Made by a program: the position numbers and the translations under genes
From: CAZNXJ01 sp964577115
Lineage (GTDB): Bacteria; Planctomycetota; Planctomycetia; Pirellulales; Pirellulaceae
Reading direction: 5' to 3'
Length of the DNA stretch: 64,000 nucleotides
Assembly: GCA_964577115.1 (NCBI GenBank)
Contig: CAZNXJ010000009.1
Span: forward strand, 62,001-126,000
Notes under the pieces: model-generated
What the model was told of the DNA's origin: nothing
Database searches by the model: none
The model's input: the letters and a program-made list of their open reading frames with translations, nothing else
In this document: piece after piece, positions 25,219 to 33,327 of the stretch
How the letters are laid out: every line of letters begins with the position of its first letter
How positions within the stretch are numbered: the first letter of the stretch is position 1

Positions 25219-26802
25219 ATGTCCGATCGAGCGCGAAAACGCCGCCGTCGATGCCGCCGGCTACTCGGCACAGAACGCCTTGAATCCCGCTGGGCGTTGT
25301 CGGCCGCCGAACTGCTGCCGGTGTCGACCGTGCGCTTCGGCGCTGACTTGCCATTGGCATTTCAAGCGACAGCCGAGCTCGTCATCAGCGCGGACACCGT
25401 GAACGCTCGGCCGGAGTCAAAGCCCGCCGCCGGAGCCGCCTTTTCACTGGCACCCAATTCGGGGAAGACAGTTGAACCATCGTTGGCGCGCGAGCACCAG
25501 AGCGTCGAGACGTTTGCGACTCCGCTGACGTTCCGGGCCGTTTCCCCGTCCCTGTCGGCAGCCGCGCCCAAGACCGGCGTGCGGATTGAACCGCGCACGC
25601 TTTCCGGTAGCGTGCTGCGCACCTTGCCGCCGGTTGCTGTGCGTGAAGGGATGCTGAACGCCGAGACCGGGGAGGAGGGGGGATTGGTGATCATCGGCCG
25701 TGCTCCGCAGTCACTGCACGCGACCGAGTCGCAGAATGCGGCGCCACGCGTTACGCAGCGGGCTTTTCAGCAGCTAACTGACGAGGCGCACGCGGACATG
25801 ACCGAAAACTGGCTGTCGGGACGGCTGCTCGACGAGGCGCAGGCGTCCCGCGGGCAGGCACATGGTAGCGCAGCGCGCAACGGCTTGTTGGGGTCGAGTG
25901 AGAATAATGCGGCGGCCGAGCAGGATCTCGGCCGAGCCGCGCTGCCGATGAATAACTCGTTCGAACTCGGTTCGCGTGCGTCTTCGGCGACGCTGCAGTT
26001 ACAGAGTGAGGCGAAAGGGGCGAAGGCGGAAAGGGAAGCGCGCGAACCGGTTCGGCCGGAGGCCGATCGGCAGGATCGCTGGAGGCACGCGGAACCGCGC
26101 ACGGAAAGTGAACGCAGCGGTTCGCTGTCGTCACCAAGAGCGCGTGGCGCCGAGCGTGTGAGTCCGGGAGTGGATGAAGGGCAGGCAGGTCGCCGAGCAG
26201 GCGCGGCAGCGTCGGAAGACGCACCCGCGCGTGCCGAACCGGCGCCTACGCAGCAGGGACGGCGCTACGGCGAACTCCCCGAAGCCCAATCGCGCCCGCG
26301 GCAAGAAGGGCTCGCGGTGTATGGACAGGCCGAAACCGAGAAAAACTCCCCGCCAGGTTCCGGCGATGGTCTTGTTCCTGCTGTGCGGCGCGAAGGCGAA
26401 GAAGGAGGTTTAATTGAGCTAGCCGCGACAACGGGGCCGGCCGTTCGCATGCCGACAATCAGCTCTGCGGCGTCATCGAGCGCGCCGCGCTGGGCGAGCG
26501 GCGAGGTGCGGATGGACACGATGGTCGGGCTGTTTCAGGTGTTCGAAGTGGGCGTTGCGCACGACGAGCAGCCGGTGTACGTCGAACATGTGATGACGTA
26601 CGAGGGGGACGCGGCAGACGAGGCCCTTCGCGAACCGCAGGCCCAGCTTCCGCCCGACGAGCGGCCCGAGTCCTCCGAACAGAACGATTCCCCGTCGCTG
26701 CACACGGCTATGGTACCGCTGGTGCTCTTGGCGGCATCCGTCTTTATTGATCGCAAACTGCGGCGCGACGCCGACGCGCGTTCCGAATCGCCCATGCATT
26801 GA
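25219..26802 (+). CDS. Exported, membrane-anchored low-complexity protein of the sigma-kinase operon
   Basis: The 527-residue product starts with a basic segment and LLGTERLESRWALSAAE, a form of the planctomycete export motif. Most of the protein is Ala/Arg/Glu/Ser-rich and predicted disordered, with no recognisable domain. A single hydrophobic helix near the C-terminus (TAMVPLVLLAASVFI, about 497-512) is followed by positive residues (DRKLRRDA), as expected of an anchor. The ATG follows the kinase stop by 18 bases and has an excellent ribosome-binding site (GGAAGGAAG). I do not recognise a family; the context suggests an extracytoplasmic partner or sensor for the kinase. Confidence 0.78.
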   Translation: MSDRARKRRRRCRRLLGTERLESRWALSAAELLPVSTVRFGADLPLAFQATAELVISADTVNARPESKPAAGAAFSLAPNSGKTVEPSLAREHQSVETFATPLTFRAVSPSLSAAAPKTGVRIEPRTLSGSVLRTLPPVAVREGMLNAETGEEGGLVIIGRAPQSLHATESQNAAPRVTQRAFQQLTDEAHADMTENWLSGRLLDEAQASRGQAHGSAARNGLLGSSENNAAAEQDLGRAALPMNNSFELGSRASSATLQLQSEAKGAKAEREAREPVRPEADRQDRWRHAEPRTESERSGSLSSPRARGAERVSPGVDEGQAGRRAGAAASEDAPARAEPAPTQQGRRYGELPEAQSRPRQEGLAVYGQAETEKNSPPGSGDGLVPAVRREGEEGGLIELAATTGPAVRMPTISSAASSSAPRWASGEVRMDTMVGLFQVFEVGVAHDEQPVYVEHVMTYEGDAADEALREPQAQLPPDERPESSEQNDSPSLHTAMVPLVLLAASVFIDRKLRRDADARSESPMH

Positions 26803-26934
26803 ACGTGTCGGACCGGCCACACACATGGACATTGCTCCGCCGCAATCCATCGGCGTCGCGTGTTTGACCGTCGACGACTCGCGGCACCTCGTCATTCTCA
26901 TGGCCGGCGATTGGTGGCCATTCGCGCGAGGTGC

Positions 26935-27345
26935 TCAGTCGGAGCGTGTGACGAAGTCGCTCATGTACTGACACTGTTCGATGGATAGTTTTTGAAGCTC
27001 GTTTTGCTTCTGAAGGATGTCGGCCAGCAGCTTCTTGGAATCCTCGATGTGGATGACCGCCGAGCGGAATGCCAGCACCGCCTCGGACGTCACAAACAAC
27101 CGTATGGACAGAATTAGACACGGCACCGGGAATACGATGCCGAATAGGAAGAGCTCCCAGGACTTGGCGAATATTGAGGCGACAAGCGGCAGAAGTCCAA
27201 GTATGACGCTGGCCCATCCGGCAGCCCGAAGAATACCGTAGCACGCTCGTAGCGAGCCATAACGCTCCGCCTTCCGCATCGACCTTGTCAGCTCCCGCAT
27301 CGCCTTCCACGTTGACTCGGCGTTACTCGGCATTTCTCCCGCCAT
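26935..27345 (-). CDS. Small membrane protein of unknown function
   Basis: The 136-residue product has two hydrophobic segments (ILRAAGWASVILGLLPLVASI; LFLFGIVFPVPCLILSIRLFV). These are flanked by an amphipathic N-terminus and a C-terminal helix (about residues 95-125, KKLLADILQKQNELQKLSI) that may form a coiled coil. ATG 27345 has GGAGGG six bases upstream; a TTG two codons earlier is less likely. Orphan, convergent to the sigma-kinase operon. No family recognised. Confidence 0.65.
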   Translation of the reverse strand: MAGEMPSNAESTWKAMRELTRSMRKAERYGSLRACYGILRAAGWASVILGLLPLVASIFAKSWELFLFGIVFPVPCLILSIRLFVTSEAVLAFRSAVIHIEDSKKLLADILQKQNELQKLSIEQCQYMSDFVTRSD

Positions 27346-27803
27346 TAGCAACCCTCCAAACCTGATTCTCTTGAGGGGTTCAGTCTGGTTCTGATGGGAA
27401 GGAAAAGCAAGCCTCGACGACTCATGGCCGTGGACGAAGTGCGCGCACGGGGCGGTTCGCGTTAGGAACCACGCGGCGAACTATCGCTCTTGCTCCCCGT
27501 CGAAAATCGCAGAAAGCCTTTGTTCGCGAAGGTCGCGTTTGTCGTGAGAGCGACAGCCAGCGAGCGGAGGGGGCATTTCGCGTCTTCGGCTCTCCCGTGT
27601 CCTAACTCGCGACGCGCGGCAGCCCACTTTATTTCCCCCGTTAGTTGACAGGCCTCGCGCCGCTGTTATAACTGCACCCATCTAGTTGATACTGATTCTC
27701 AATTGCACGTTATGGAGGAGCGGCCGAGCGACGCCTTTCGAGGGGGAGTGGTCGCGGGAAGCTCGATCCGAATCCACCTACCGCTTTGCTGGGAGACGTT
27801 CCA
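27346..27803. other. Divergent intergenic region with promoter
   Basis: About 460 bp. It holds a clear promoter for the rightward DUF1559 operon (27645-27672) and presumably one for the leftward membrane protein. No gene is supported. Confidence 0.5.
27645..27672 (+). promoter_or_regulatory. Sigma70-type promoter of the DUF1559 operon
   Basis: TTGACA at 27645-27650, a 16-base spacer and TATAAC at 27667-27672, about 130 bases before the DUF1559 start. Near-perfect housekeeping consensus, rarely this clear in this GC-rich window. Confidence 0.65.
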
Positions 27804-28688
27804 ATGCGTGGCTGCCGATCTCGCCGGGCCTTTACGCTGGTCGAACTGCTGGTGGTGATCGCCATCATCGGCATCTTGGTGTCCCTGTTGCTGCCGGCCG
27901 TTCAGGCGGCGCGAGAGGCGGCGCGCCGCCTCTCGTGCATCAACAACCTCAAACAGATCGGCACCGCGTTCCACACCTACCACGACACGTATGTCGCCTT
28001 TCCCAACTCGGACAACGGCGGATCGATCACCCGGTCGAGCGCGTTCACGGCGATCCTGCCCTACCTTGAACAGGGCAATACATACGTCCTGTACAACTTC
28101 TCGTTGGGCAATAGCGATCCGGCCAACGAGCAGGCGGTCTCGCAAAAAATCTCGGTCTATCTCTGTCCGTCCGCCGTGTTCCGTCGCGAGGTTCCGATCC
28201 TTGCCTGCGATGGCAACAGCCGAGCTCCTGGTACCTACGCCGTGTCGGTAACGACGGACGATCCGTGGGGCACGTACGCCACGGGCAATCCGCACAACGG
28301 CGCCATCGTCAATACCGGATCGGGCTCGACCGGCATGCGGGACCTCATTGACGGCTCGTCGAATACGCTTCTCACCGGCGAGGCGGCGTGGAATCTCGCC
28401 GACTATCTGTTCACCTCGGGGCCGTGTGCCGGCGAGAAACGCTGGGGCTTTACGTACTGGTCGTCGCCCTATCCGCTCGCGACGGCGTTCACCACGATGG
28501 CGCCGTTCAATCCCAAGTCGGGTGGTTCGGCGGTGCTCAGCCGCTTCCGCAGCGACCATCCCGGCGGCGTGGTGAATTTCGCCCTGTGTGATGGTTCCAC
28601 GCGATCCATCAACGACACCATCGACCAGCGTGTGCTCGACGCGCTCGGCACGCGGGCTGGTGGCGAGATGATCCCCAATGATTTCTAG
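27804..28688 (+). CDS. DUF1559 prepilin-like protein
   Basis: The 294-residue product has a type IV pilin-like N-terminus: RRAFTLVELLVVIAIIGILVSLLLPAVQAAREAARR, cleaved before F10 with Glu at mature position 5. It then has the DUF1559 signature (CINNLKQIGTAFHTYHDTYVAFP; DGSTRSINDTIDQRVLDALGTRAGGE at the end). This family is massively expanded in Planctomycetes; the function is unknown, and pseudopilin-like assembly or secretion is the usual guess. The ATG at 27804 has GGGAG upstream. It opens a three-gene operon. Confidence 0.95.
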   Translation: MRGCRSRRAFTLVELLVVIAIIGILVSLLLPAVQAAREAARRLSCINNLKQIGTAFHTYHDTYVAFPNSDNGGSITRSSAFTAILPYLEQGNTYVLYNFSLGNSDPANEQAVSQKISVYLCPSAVFRREVPILACDGNSRAPGTYAVSVTTDDPWGTYATGNPHNGAIVNTGSGSTGMRDLIDGSSNTLLTGEAAWNLADYLFTSGPCAGEKRWGFTYWSSPYPLATAFTTMAPFNPKSGGSAVLSRFRSDHPGGVVNFALCDGSTRSINDTIDQRVLDALGTRAGGEMIPNDF

Positions 28689-28716
28689 ACGCCGAAATCC
28701 ATCCGCGAGGAGTCCC

Positions 28717-29262
28717 ATGAGATCCTGGAATCTAGTGGCGCCGGCCGGCCATGCGACGCGCACCGGGCGTTGCCACGACCCGCACCGGGCATGCGCGTCT
28801 GGGATGCCGTGGGGGCTGAGCCTTCTTGGCCTGGCCCTGTTGACGATGCTCAGTGGATGCGGGCGCGCCGAGCCGTTTGAACGGGCGGCCGCCGCTGGCA
28901 CCGTGACGCTCGACGGCCGGCCGATCGATGGGCAAATTCGCTTCGTTCCCGAAGGCGAAACGCAGGGACCGGCCGCCGTGGCCACGATCAACGGCGGCAA
29001 GTTTTCGCTTTCCAAGCACGAAGGGCCCGTCGTCGGCACGCACCGCATCGAGATTGAATCGTCGGACCGATTCGACTTCCCTATCGATGACGAAGCGGCG
29101 TATGCGGCGCAAATCGAGAGGCGTGGGGGACGCCCACCGCCGAATCCGGTACCGCCTTTCTACAACCGCAATTCCACACTCACCCGTACCGTCACGCTCG
29201 AAGGTCCCAACGAATTTGAATTCTCGCTCAGCAGCCGGCCTGATCAGGCACCGGGTCGGTAA
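28717..29262 (+). CDS. Lipoprotein with carboxypeptidase-regulatory-like fold
   Basis: A small lipoprotein: LLTMLSGC gives a clear lipobox (C48 from this start). The mature part is one beta-sandwich domain (AGTVTLDGRPIDGQIRFVPEG, ATINGGKFSLSKHEGPVVGTHRIEI) of the type next to DUF1559 genes throughout Planctomycetes. GAGGAG precedes ATG 28717. An internal ATG at 28804 would give a more classical 18-residue lipoprotein signal, so the true start is open. It lies 28 bases after the DUF1559 gene. Confidence 0.85.
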   Translation: MRSWNLVAPAGHATRTGRCHDPHRACASGMPWGLSLLGLALLTMLSGCGRAEPFERAAAAGTVTLDGRPIDGQIRFVPEGETQGPAAVATINGGKFSLSKHEGPVVGTHRIEIESSDRFDFPIDDEAAYAAQIERRGGRPPPNPVPPFYNRNSTLTRTVTLEGPNEFEFSLSSRPDQAPGR

Positions 29263-29365
29263 CCCATCGTGTGCGGCGGTGCCGGACCAGCACACCATGG
29301 CCCTGCACGGCCGATCTCGATACCCTACTTCCTCGTTCCCCTATTCCGTCCTAAAGGAGTTCTCG

Positions 29366-30991
29366 ATGCACCGCGTCTCCCTGTTTCTCGGCATCATGGC
29401 CCTAGCGCTCGTCCCGCCTCCGCTTGCCCATGCTCACTTTTTGTGGCTCGCCGCCTCTTCATCCGCCGAGTCACCGCAGATCAAGGTTTATTTCGGCGAG
29501 ACGGCCGAGCCGGACGACCCGGATCTGCTCGACCGCGTCCAAGCAGCCGAGTTGTGGGCCATTCCGTCGCGTGGCGAGCCGCAGCGCCTTGAGCTGACCA
29601 AAGGCGACGACGCGCTGGAAGCTCAGCTCACCGGCAGTTCCGCGCCGACGGCGTTTGTCCTGCGGCACACCTATGGAGTCGCATCGCGCGGCGATGCAAC
29701 GTTCCTGCTGAAGTACTACGCCAAGACGTATCCGTCGCCGCTTCCGGGAACGTGGCGGAGTGTGCGTGACGAAGAGCGTTTGCCGCTGGAGATCACACCG
29801 CACGTCGAAGGCAACGAGGTCGTGCTGCGAGTTCTTTGGAAAGGCAAGCCTGCCCCGAACTCGGCCGTGGCGGTCGAAGGCCCCGGCGTGTCGGAAGAAG
29901 GGACAACGGACGAAGCCGGGGTTTATCGGTTCGCTGCCAAGGAAGCGGGCGCCTATTCGATTCGGGCTCGCTTGATCGAAACCACCGCGGGCGAACATGC
30001 GGGGAAAGCCTACAGCGAGCAGCGTCATTACTCGACGCTGACCCTGCCCTACGCCCCCTCCAAACTCGCCCCAGTTGCTCACGATATGCCGGCCCTGCCC
30101 CGGGGCACGACCAGCATCGGAGCGGCTATCGCGAACGATGTCCTTTATGTCTATGGAGGCAATTACGGGGACGCTCACGAATATTCCAATGCTGGCCAAT
30201 CCGGCGACCTTTGGAAGCTCGATCTCAAGCAGCCCGCCGCTTGGCAGCCGGCGCCGGGCGGCCCCAAGCTGCAAGGGCTCGCGCTAGTGGCGCACGACGG
30301 CAAACTCTACCGCGTCGGCGGCTTCACGGCGATGAACGACGAGGGGGAGCCGTCGGACCTTCAGTCGCAGGCCAGCTTCGCGCAGTTTGATCCGGACAAG
30401 CAAGCGTGGAGCGACCTGGCTCCGCTCCCCGAACCCCGCTCGTCGCACGACGCCGCGGTGCTTGAGGGCAAGCTGTATGTCGTCGGCGGCTGGGCGCTCG
30501 CCGGCAATAGCAGCGAGGCGCACTGGCACGAGACGGCCTGGGTCTGCGATCTAACGCAGCCGAACCCCAGCTGGAAGGCGATTGCCAATCCGCCGTTCCA
30601 CCGCCGCGCTCTAGCGCTGGCTGCCCACAACGGGAAGCTCTATTGCCTCGGCGGGATGCAGCGCGAGGGGGGGCCGACGCGTCGCGTCGCGATCTACGAT
30701 CCGGCCACCGACAGCTGGTCGGAGGGCCCGCAGCTGCTCGGTGAACCGATGGACGGCTTCGGCAGTTCGGCGTTCGCCTGCGGCGGGGACCTCTATGTGT
30801 CGACGATTTCGGGGGCCATTCAGCGGCTCAGCGACTCGGGCGAGGCCTGGCACTACCTCGGTCAGCTCGATCATCCGCGTTTTTTTCACCGCTTGCTCGC
30901 CTGGAACGATAAGCTCATCGCGGTCGGCGGCGGTAGCATGTCCGTCGGAAAGATCGAAGATGTCGAGCTGATCCCGGTCGCGGCGCGCTAG
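29366..30991 (+). CDS. DUF4198-like plus kelch-repeat exported protein
   Basis: The 541-residue product has a signal peptide (MHRVSLFLGIMALALVPPPLAHA). A DUF4198-like beta domain begins, as usual for that family, with AHFLWL, continues with a second Ig-like part (VVLRVLWKGKPAPNSAVAVEGPG, DEAGVYRFAAKEAGAYSIRA), and ends at about residue 230. A kelch propeller then fills about 240-540, with blades such as NDVLYVYGGNYGD, GKLYRVGGFTA, GKLYVVGGWAL and GKLYCLGGM. AAAGGAG precedes the ATG. Last gene of the operon, followed by a terminator. DUF4198 proteins are often associated with metal uptake; the ligand is unknown here. Confidence 0.85.
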   Translation: MHRVSLFLGIMALALVPPPLAHAHFLWLAASSSAESPQIKVYFGETAEPDDPDLLDRVQAAELWAIPSRGEPQRLELTKGDDALEAQLTGSSAPTAFVLRHTYGVASRGDATFLLKYYAKTYPSPLPGTWRSVRDEERLPLEITPHVEGNEVVLRVLWKGKPAPNSAVAVEGPGVSEEGTTDEAGVYRFAAKEAGAYSIRARLIETTAGEHAGKAYSEQRHYSTLTLPYAPSKLAPVAHDMPALPRGTTSIGAAIANDVLYVYGGNYGDAHEYSNAGQSGDLWKLDLKQPAAWQPAPGGPKLQGLALVAHDGKLYRVGGFTAMNDEGEPSDLQSQASFAQFDPDKQAWSDLAPLPEPRSSHDAAVLEGKLYVVGGWALAGNSSEAHWHETAWVCDLTQPNPSWKAIANPPFHRRALALAAHNGKLYCLGGMQREGGPTRRVAIYDPATDSWSEGPQLLGEPMDGFGSSAFACGGDLYVSTISGAIQRLSDSGEAWHYLGQLDHPRFFHRLLAWNDKLIAVGGGSMSVGKIEDVELIPVAAR

Positions 30992-31033
30992 GTCCGCCGA
31001 CTCGGAACGCTTGCTCACTGGGGACTCCCACGA

Positions 31034-31077
31034 CGTCGCCCGCTGCCTTGACTGGCGGTGGGCGGCGTTTCTTTTTT
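31034..31077 (+). terminator. Intrinsic terminator of the DUF1559 operon
   Basis: Stem GTCGCCCGCTGCC / GGCGGTGGGCGGC (with G-T pairs) around a 6-nt loop, followed by TTTCTTTTTT. Confidence 0.85.
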
Positions 31078-31236
31078 GCCATGGAGGACGGGCACGCGGC
31101 GGAAAAAAAGTTTTGTTGCCGGCGAGTGACATTCAGCGAGCAGAATCGTGCTAGAAGACGGGGCGGATCACTTGGCCAATACCGGCGCGTCGAGCGCGCT
31201 GGAGGATGAGACGGATTTACATTTCGGAAGCGTCGC

Positions 31237-32154
31237 GTGCTTAGAAACACCGCCAGCCGAACTGCTCCGGACGTGGACGACGTCCTTTCCGGCGTTCTCG
31301 ATCGCCTCTGCGCACCCGGCTGGCAGGCCGAATGTGTGGTGGTCGCCTCCGGACAACCGGTGAACGTGCGGCACGGGTTCGGTAGCTTGCTCCTGGTTCG
31401 TCGCGGCCAGATCCAGCTTCAGGACGCGGAGGGAGCCGAATCGGGCGTGGAGGCCGCCGCCGGAGAAATCCTGCTGCTCACGCATGGCACGGCGCACCGC
31501 GTCTGTGCGCTAGCGAGCCCGGAGAGCTCGAGCAGCTCGCTACTCTACGGCACATTTCCGCTCGCGGCGATGGGCCGCAATCCGTTTCTATCCATCCTGC
31601 CGGCGCTCGTGCGCATCGACTCGCGTTCCCACCTGATGCTCGAAAACTGTACGGCGATCGCCGACTTGGCCGAGCTGGAACAGCGGGCGGCGGCCAGCGG
31701 CTGGCGTGCCTCAGTCGGCCGTTTGGCGCAGTGGCTGTTTGTACAAGCGCTGCGAGCGTACCTGAGCACGACGGAATTTTCGGGCCAGGCCCATTGGCTA
31801 CGCGCGGCAGCGGATCCCGTCATCGGACCGGTGCTGCGGCGGATCCATGCGGAACCGGAACTACCCTGGACTGTCCATTCGCTGGCCAAAGAATCGACGC
31901 TGGCCAAATCGGCCTTCTCGGAACGCTTCCGAGTGCTCGTTGGCCAGCCGCCTCTCGAGTACCTGACGGGCTATCGCATGCAGCGCGCCTGCGAGCTGCT
32001 TTGGACAACCGAACACGATATCAAGGAAATCGCCCTGCGCGTCGGATACGAGTCGGCTTCCTCGTTCAGCACTGCGTTCAAACGGCAGATTGGTCGGTCG
32101 CCCGCCGAGTATCGCAAGCTCGCCCCACCGGACGCGGGTGGACGGGCCGACTAG
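31237..32154 (+). CDS. AraC-family transcriptional regulator with cupin sensor domain
   Basis: The 305-residue product has an N-terminal cupin-like effector domain (GSLLLVRRGQIQLQDAEGAE; GEILLLTHGTAHRV). The C-terminal AraC DNA-binding domain is at about 205-295, with two helix-turn-helix units (WTVHSLAKESTLAKSAFSERF and IKEIALRVGYESASSFSTAFK, followed by GRSPAEYRKL). This cupin-AraC layout is common in regulators of oxidoreductase or drug genes. The GTG start has GGAAG six bases upstream. It is convergent with the ferredoxin gene; the target is unknown. Confidence 0.92.
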   Translation: MLRNTASRTAPDVDDVLSGVLDRLCAPGWQAECVVVASGQPVNVRHGFGSLLLVRRGQIQLQDAEGAESGVEAAAGEILLLTHGTAHRVCALASPESSSSSLLYGTFPLAAMGRNPFLSILPALVRIDSRSHLMLENCTAIADLAELEQRAAASGWRASVGRLAQWLFVQALRAYLSTTEFSGQAHWLRAAADPVIGPVLRRIHAEPELPWTVHSLAKESTLAKSAFSERFRVLVGQPPLEYLTGYRMQRACELLWTTEHDIKEIALRVGYESASSFSTAFKRQIGRSPAEYRKLAPPDAGGRAD

Positions 32155-32176
32155 CAAAGTCGGCATGCGGACCAGC

Positions 32177-32197
32177 GGGGACTGCCGAGCAGTCCCC
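32177..32197. terminator. 9-bp perfect hairpin between convergent genes
   Basis: GGGGACTGC-CGA-GCAGTCCCC, positioned between the ends of the AraC regulator and ferredoxin genes. No T-tract, so termination is only inferred from position. Confidence 0.4.
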
Positions 32198-32243
32198 GGC
32201 GGTCTTGTGAGGAATCGCGCCGGATTGGGCGCGCGTCAAGACG

Positions 32244-32615
32244 TTACGAAGCCGAGCTCGGCTTGTCGATCCATTCGGGCGGCGGCTCGATCTCTTCCGC
32301 GGGCTCGCTGCCGGCGTCCTTCCGCCCGCTGCCTTCCAGGCGGCTAATCGCGCGAACCGTCATGTCATGGTCGCACGTAATCTGGCAGCTCAGCCGAACG
32401 CCCGTCAAACCCCGCGCGGACAACACCTCCCGCTCGGCGACCGTCATTCGTTCGGGTTCCCCCTCGATAAATTCCACTCGGCACGTCGTGCAGCGCGCGT
32501 GTCCGCCGCACGCATGCAGCTGATCGATCCCCGCGTCCTGGGTCAGCGCCAGCACCAAACGCTTGCCCTGCGGAACATCGAACTGCCCTACCCCTTCGAC
32601 CGTCAGCTTCGGCAT
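32244..32615 (-). CDS. 2Fe-2S ferredoxin
   Basis: The 123-residue product has the adrenodoxin/plant-like cluster motif: C36, C42 and C45 in HACGGHARCTTC, and C77 in RLSCQ. A beta-grasp start (MPKLTVEGVGQFDVPQGKRL) precedes it, and an acidic tail of about 30 residues follows. Role: one-electron carrier; the partner is not apparent locally. Start 32615 has GGGAG upstream; the frame stays open further up (for example ATG 32660) but the family begins here. Confidence 0.9.
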   Translation of the reverse strand: MPKLTVEGVGQFDVPQGKRLVLALTQDAGIDQLHACGGHARCTTCRVEFIEGEPERMTVAEREVLSARGLTGVRLSCQITCDHDMTVRAISRLEGSGRKDAGSEPAEEIEPPPEWIDKPSSAS

Positions 32616-32913
32616 CAATAGGACTCCCACCGTTGAGATGACCAATGTTGCGATACTCATGCCCCGAGCACAGCGAACGAGGCGCACAGCTCGGCCCAAG
32701 TGTACTGGGGTTCGTGCGCGCCGTAAATCGGCGAAGAGATAAGGGAAGAGAAGGCGGAAGGACGAAGGACGAAGGATGAAGAGGATTTTGCTGCGCGCAA
32801 AGCCGTCGGTGCGGGGAGGAGTGGGTTCGGGGTAGAATACGGCGAGCGTGAGCGGCGGACTGCGGTGGCAGCCCGTCAGGGAATGATCGAAACCCATTGA
32901 TGAGCATTAACTC

Positions 32914-33321
32914 ATGAGTTCCGATTCCTCACCGGCCTACAACGAACTGACTCCGGAAGAAGCACGAGTGATCCTGCATAAGGGCACCGAGCGGCCGTTT
33001 ACCGGGGAATATACGGACCTGAAGCAGGCCGGAACGTACATTTGCCGGCGCTGCAACGCACCGCTCTATCGGTCCGAAGACAAGTTTGAAAGCCACTGCG
33101 GGTGGCCGAGCTTCGATGATGAGCTGCCGGGAGCGGTCGAACGCGTGCTGGACGCCGATGGGCGGCGCACGGAGATTCTCTGCCGCAACTGCGGCGGTCA
33201 TCTCGGCCACGTGTTTCTGGGAGAACGGTTCACTCCCAAAAACACGCGCCACTGTGTCAACTCGATTTCGCTGCGCTTCATACCCGAGGGCGAGCCGCTG
33301 CCGGCGGTCATTCGGCCGTAA
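32914..33321 (+). CDS. msrB: Peptide-methionine (R)-S-oxide reductase MsrB
   Basis: Repairs methionine-R-sulfoxide in proteins. The 135-residue protein has the two zinc CxxC pairs (C44/C47, C90/C93), the HCGWPSF motif (C62), GGHLGHVF and the catalytic Cys114 in RHCVNSISL. No signal peptide is visible, so it is probably cytosolic. It is convergent with the DUF1552 gene, only 6 bases apart. Confidence 0.97.
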   Translation: MSSDSSPAYNELTPEEARVILHKGTERPFTGEYTDLKQAGTYICRRCNAPLYRSEDKFESHCGWPSFDDELPGAVERVLDADGRRTEILCRNCGGHLGHVFLGERFTPKNTRHCVNSISLRFIPEGEPLPAVIRP

Positions 33322-33327
33322 ACCGCG

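Noticed and set aside
27699..29048. 449-codon minus-strand frame opposite DUF1559 and lipoprotein genes
   Set aside because: Covers two well-supported genes and their promoter; no motif of its own.
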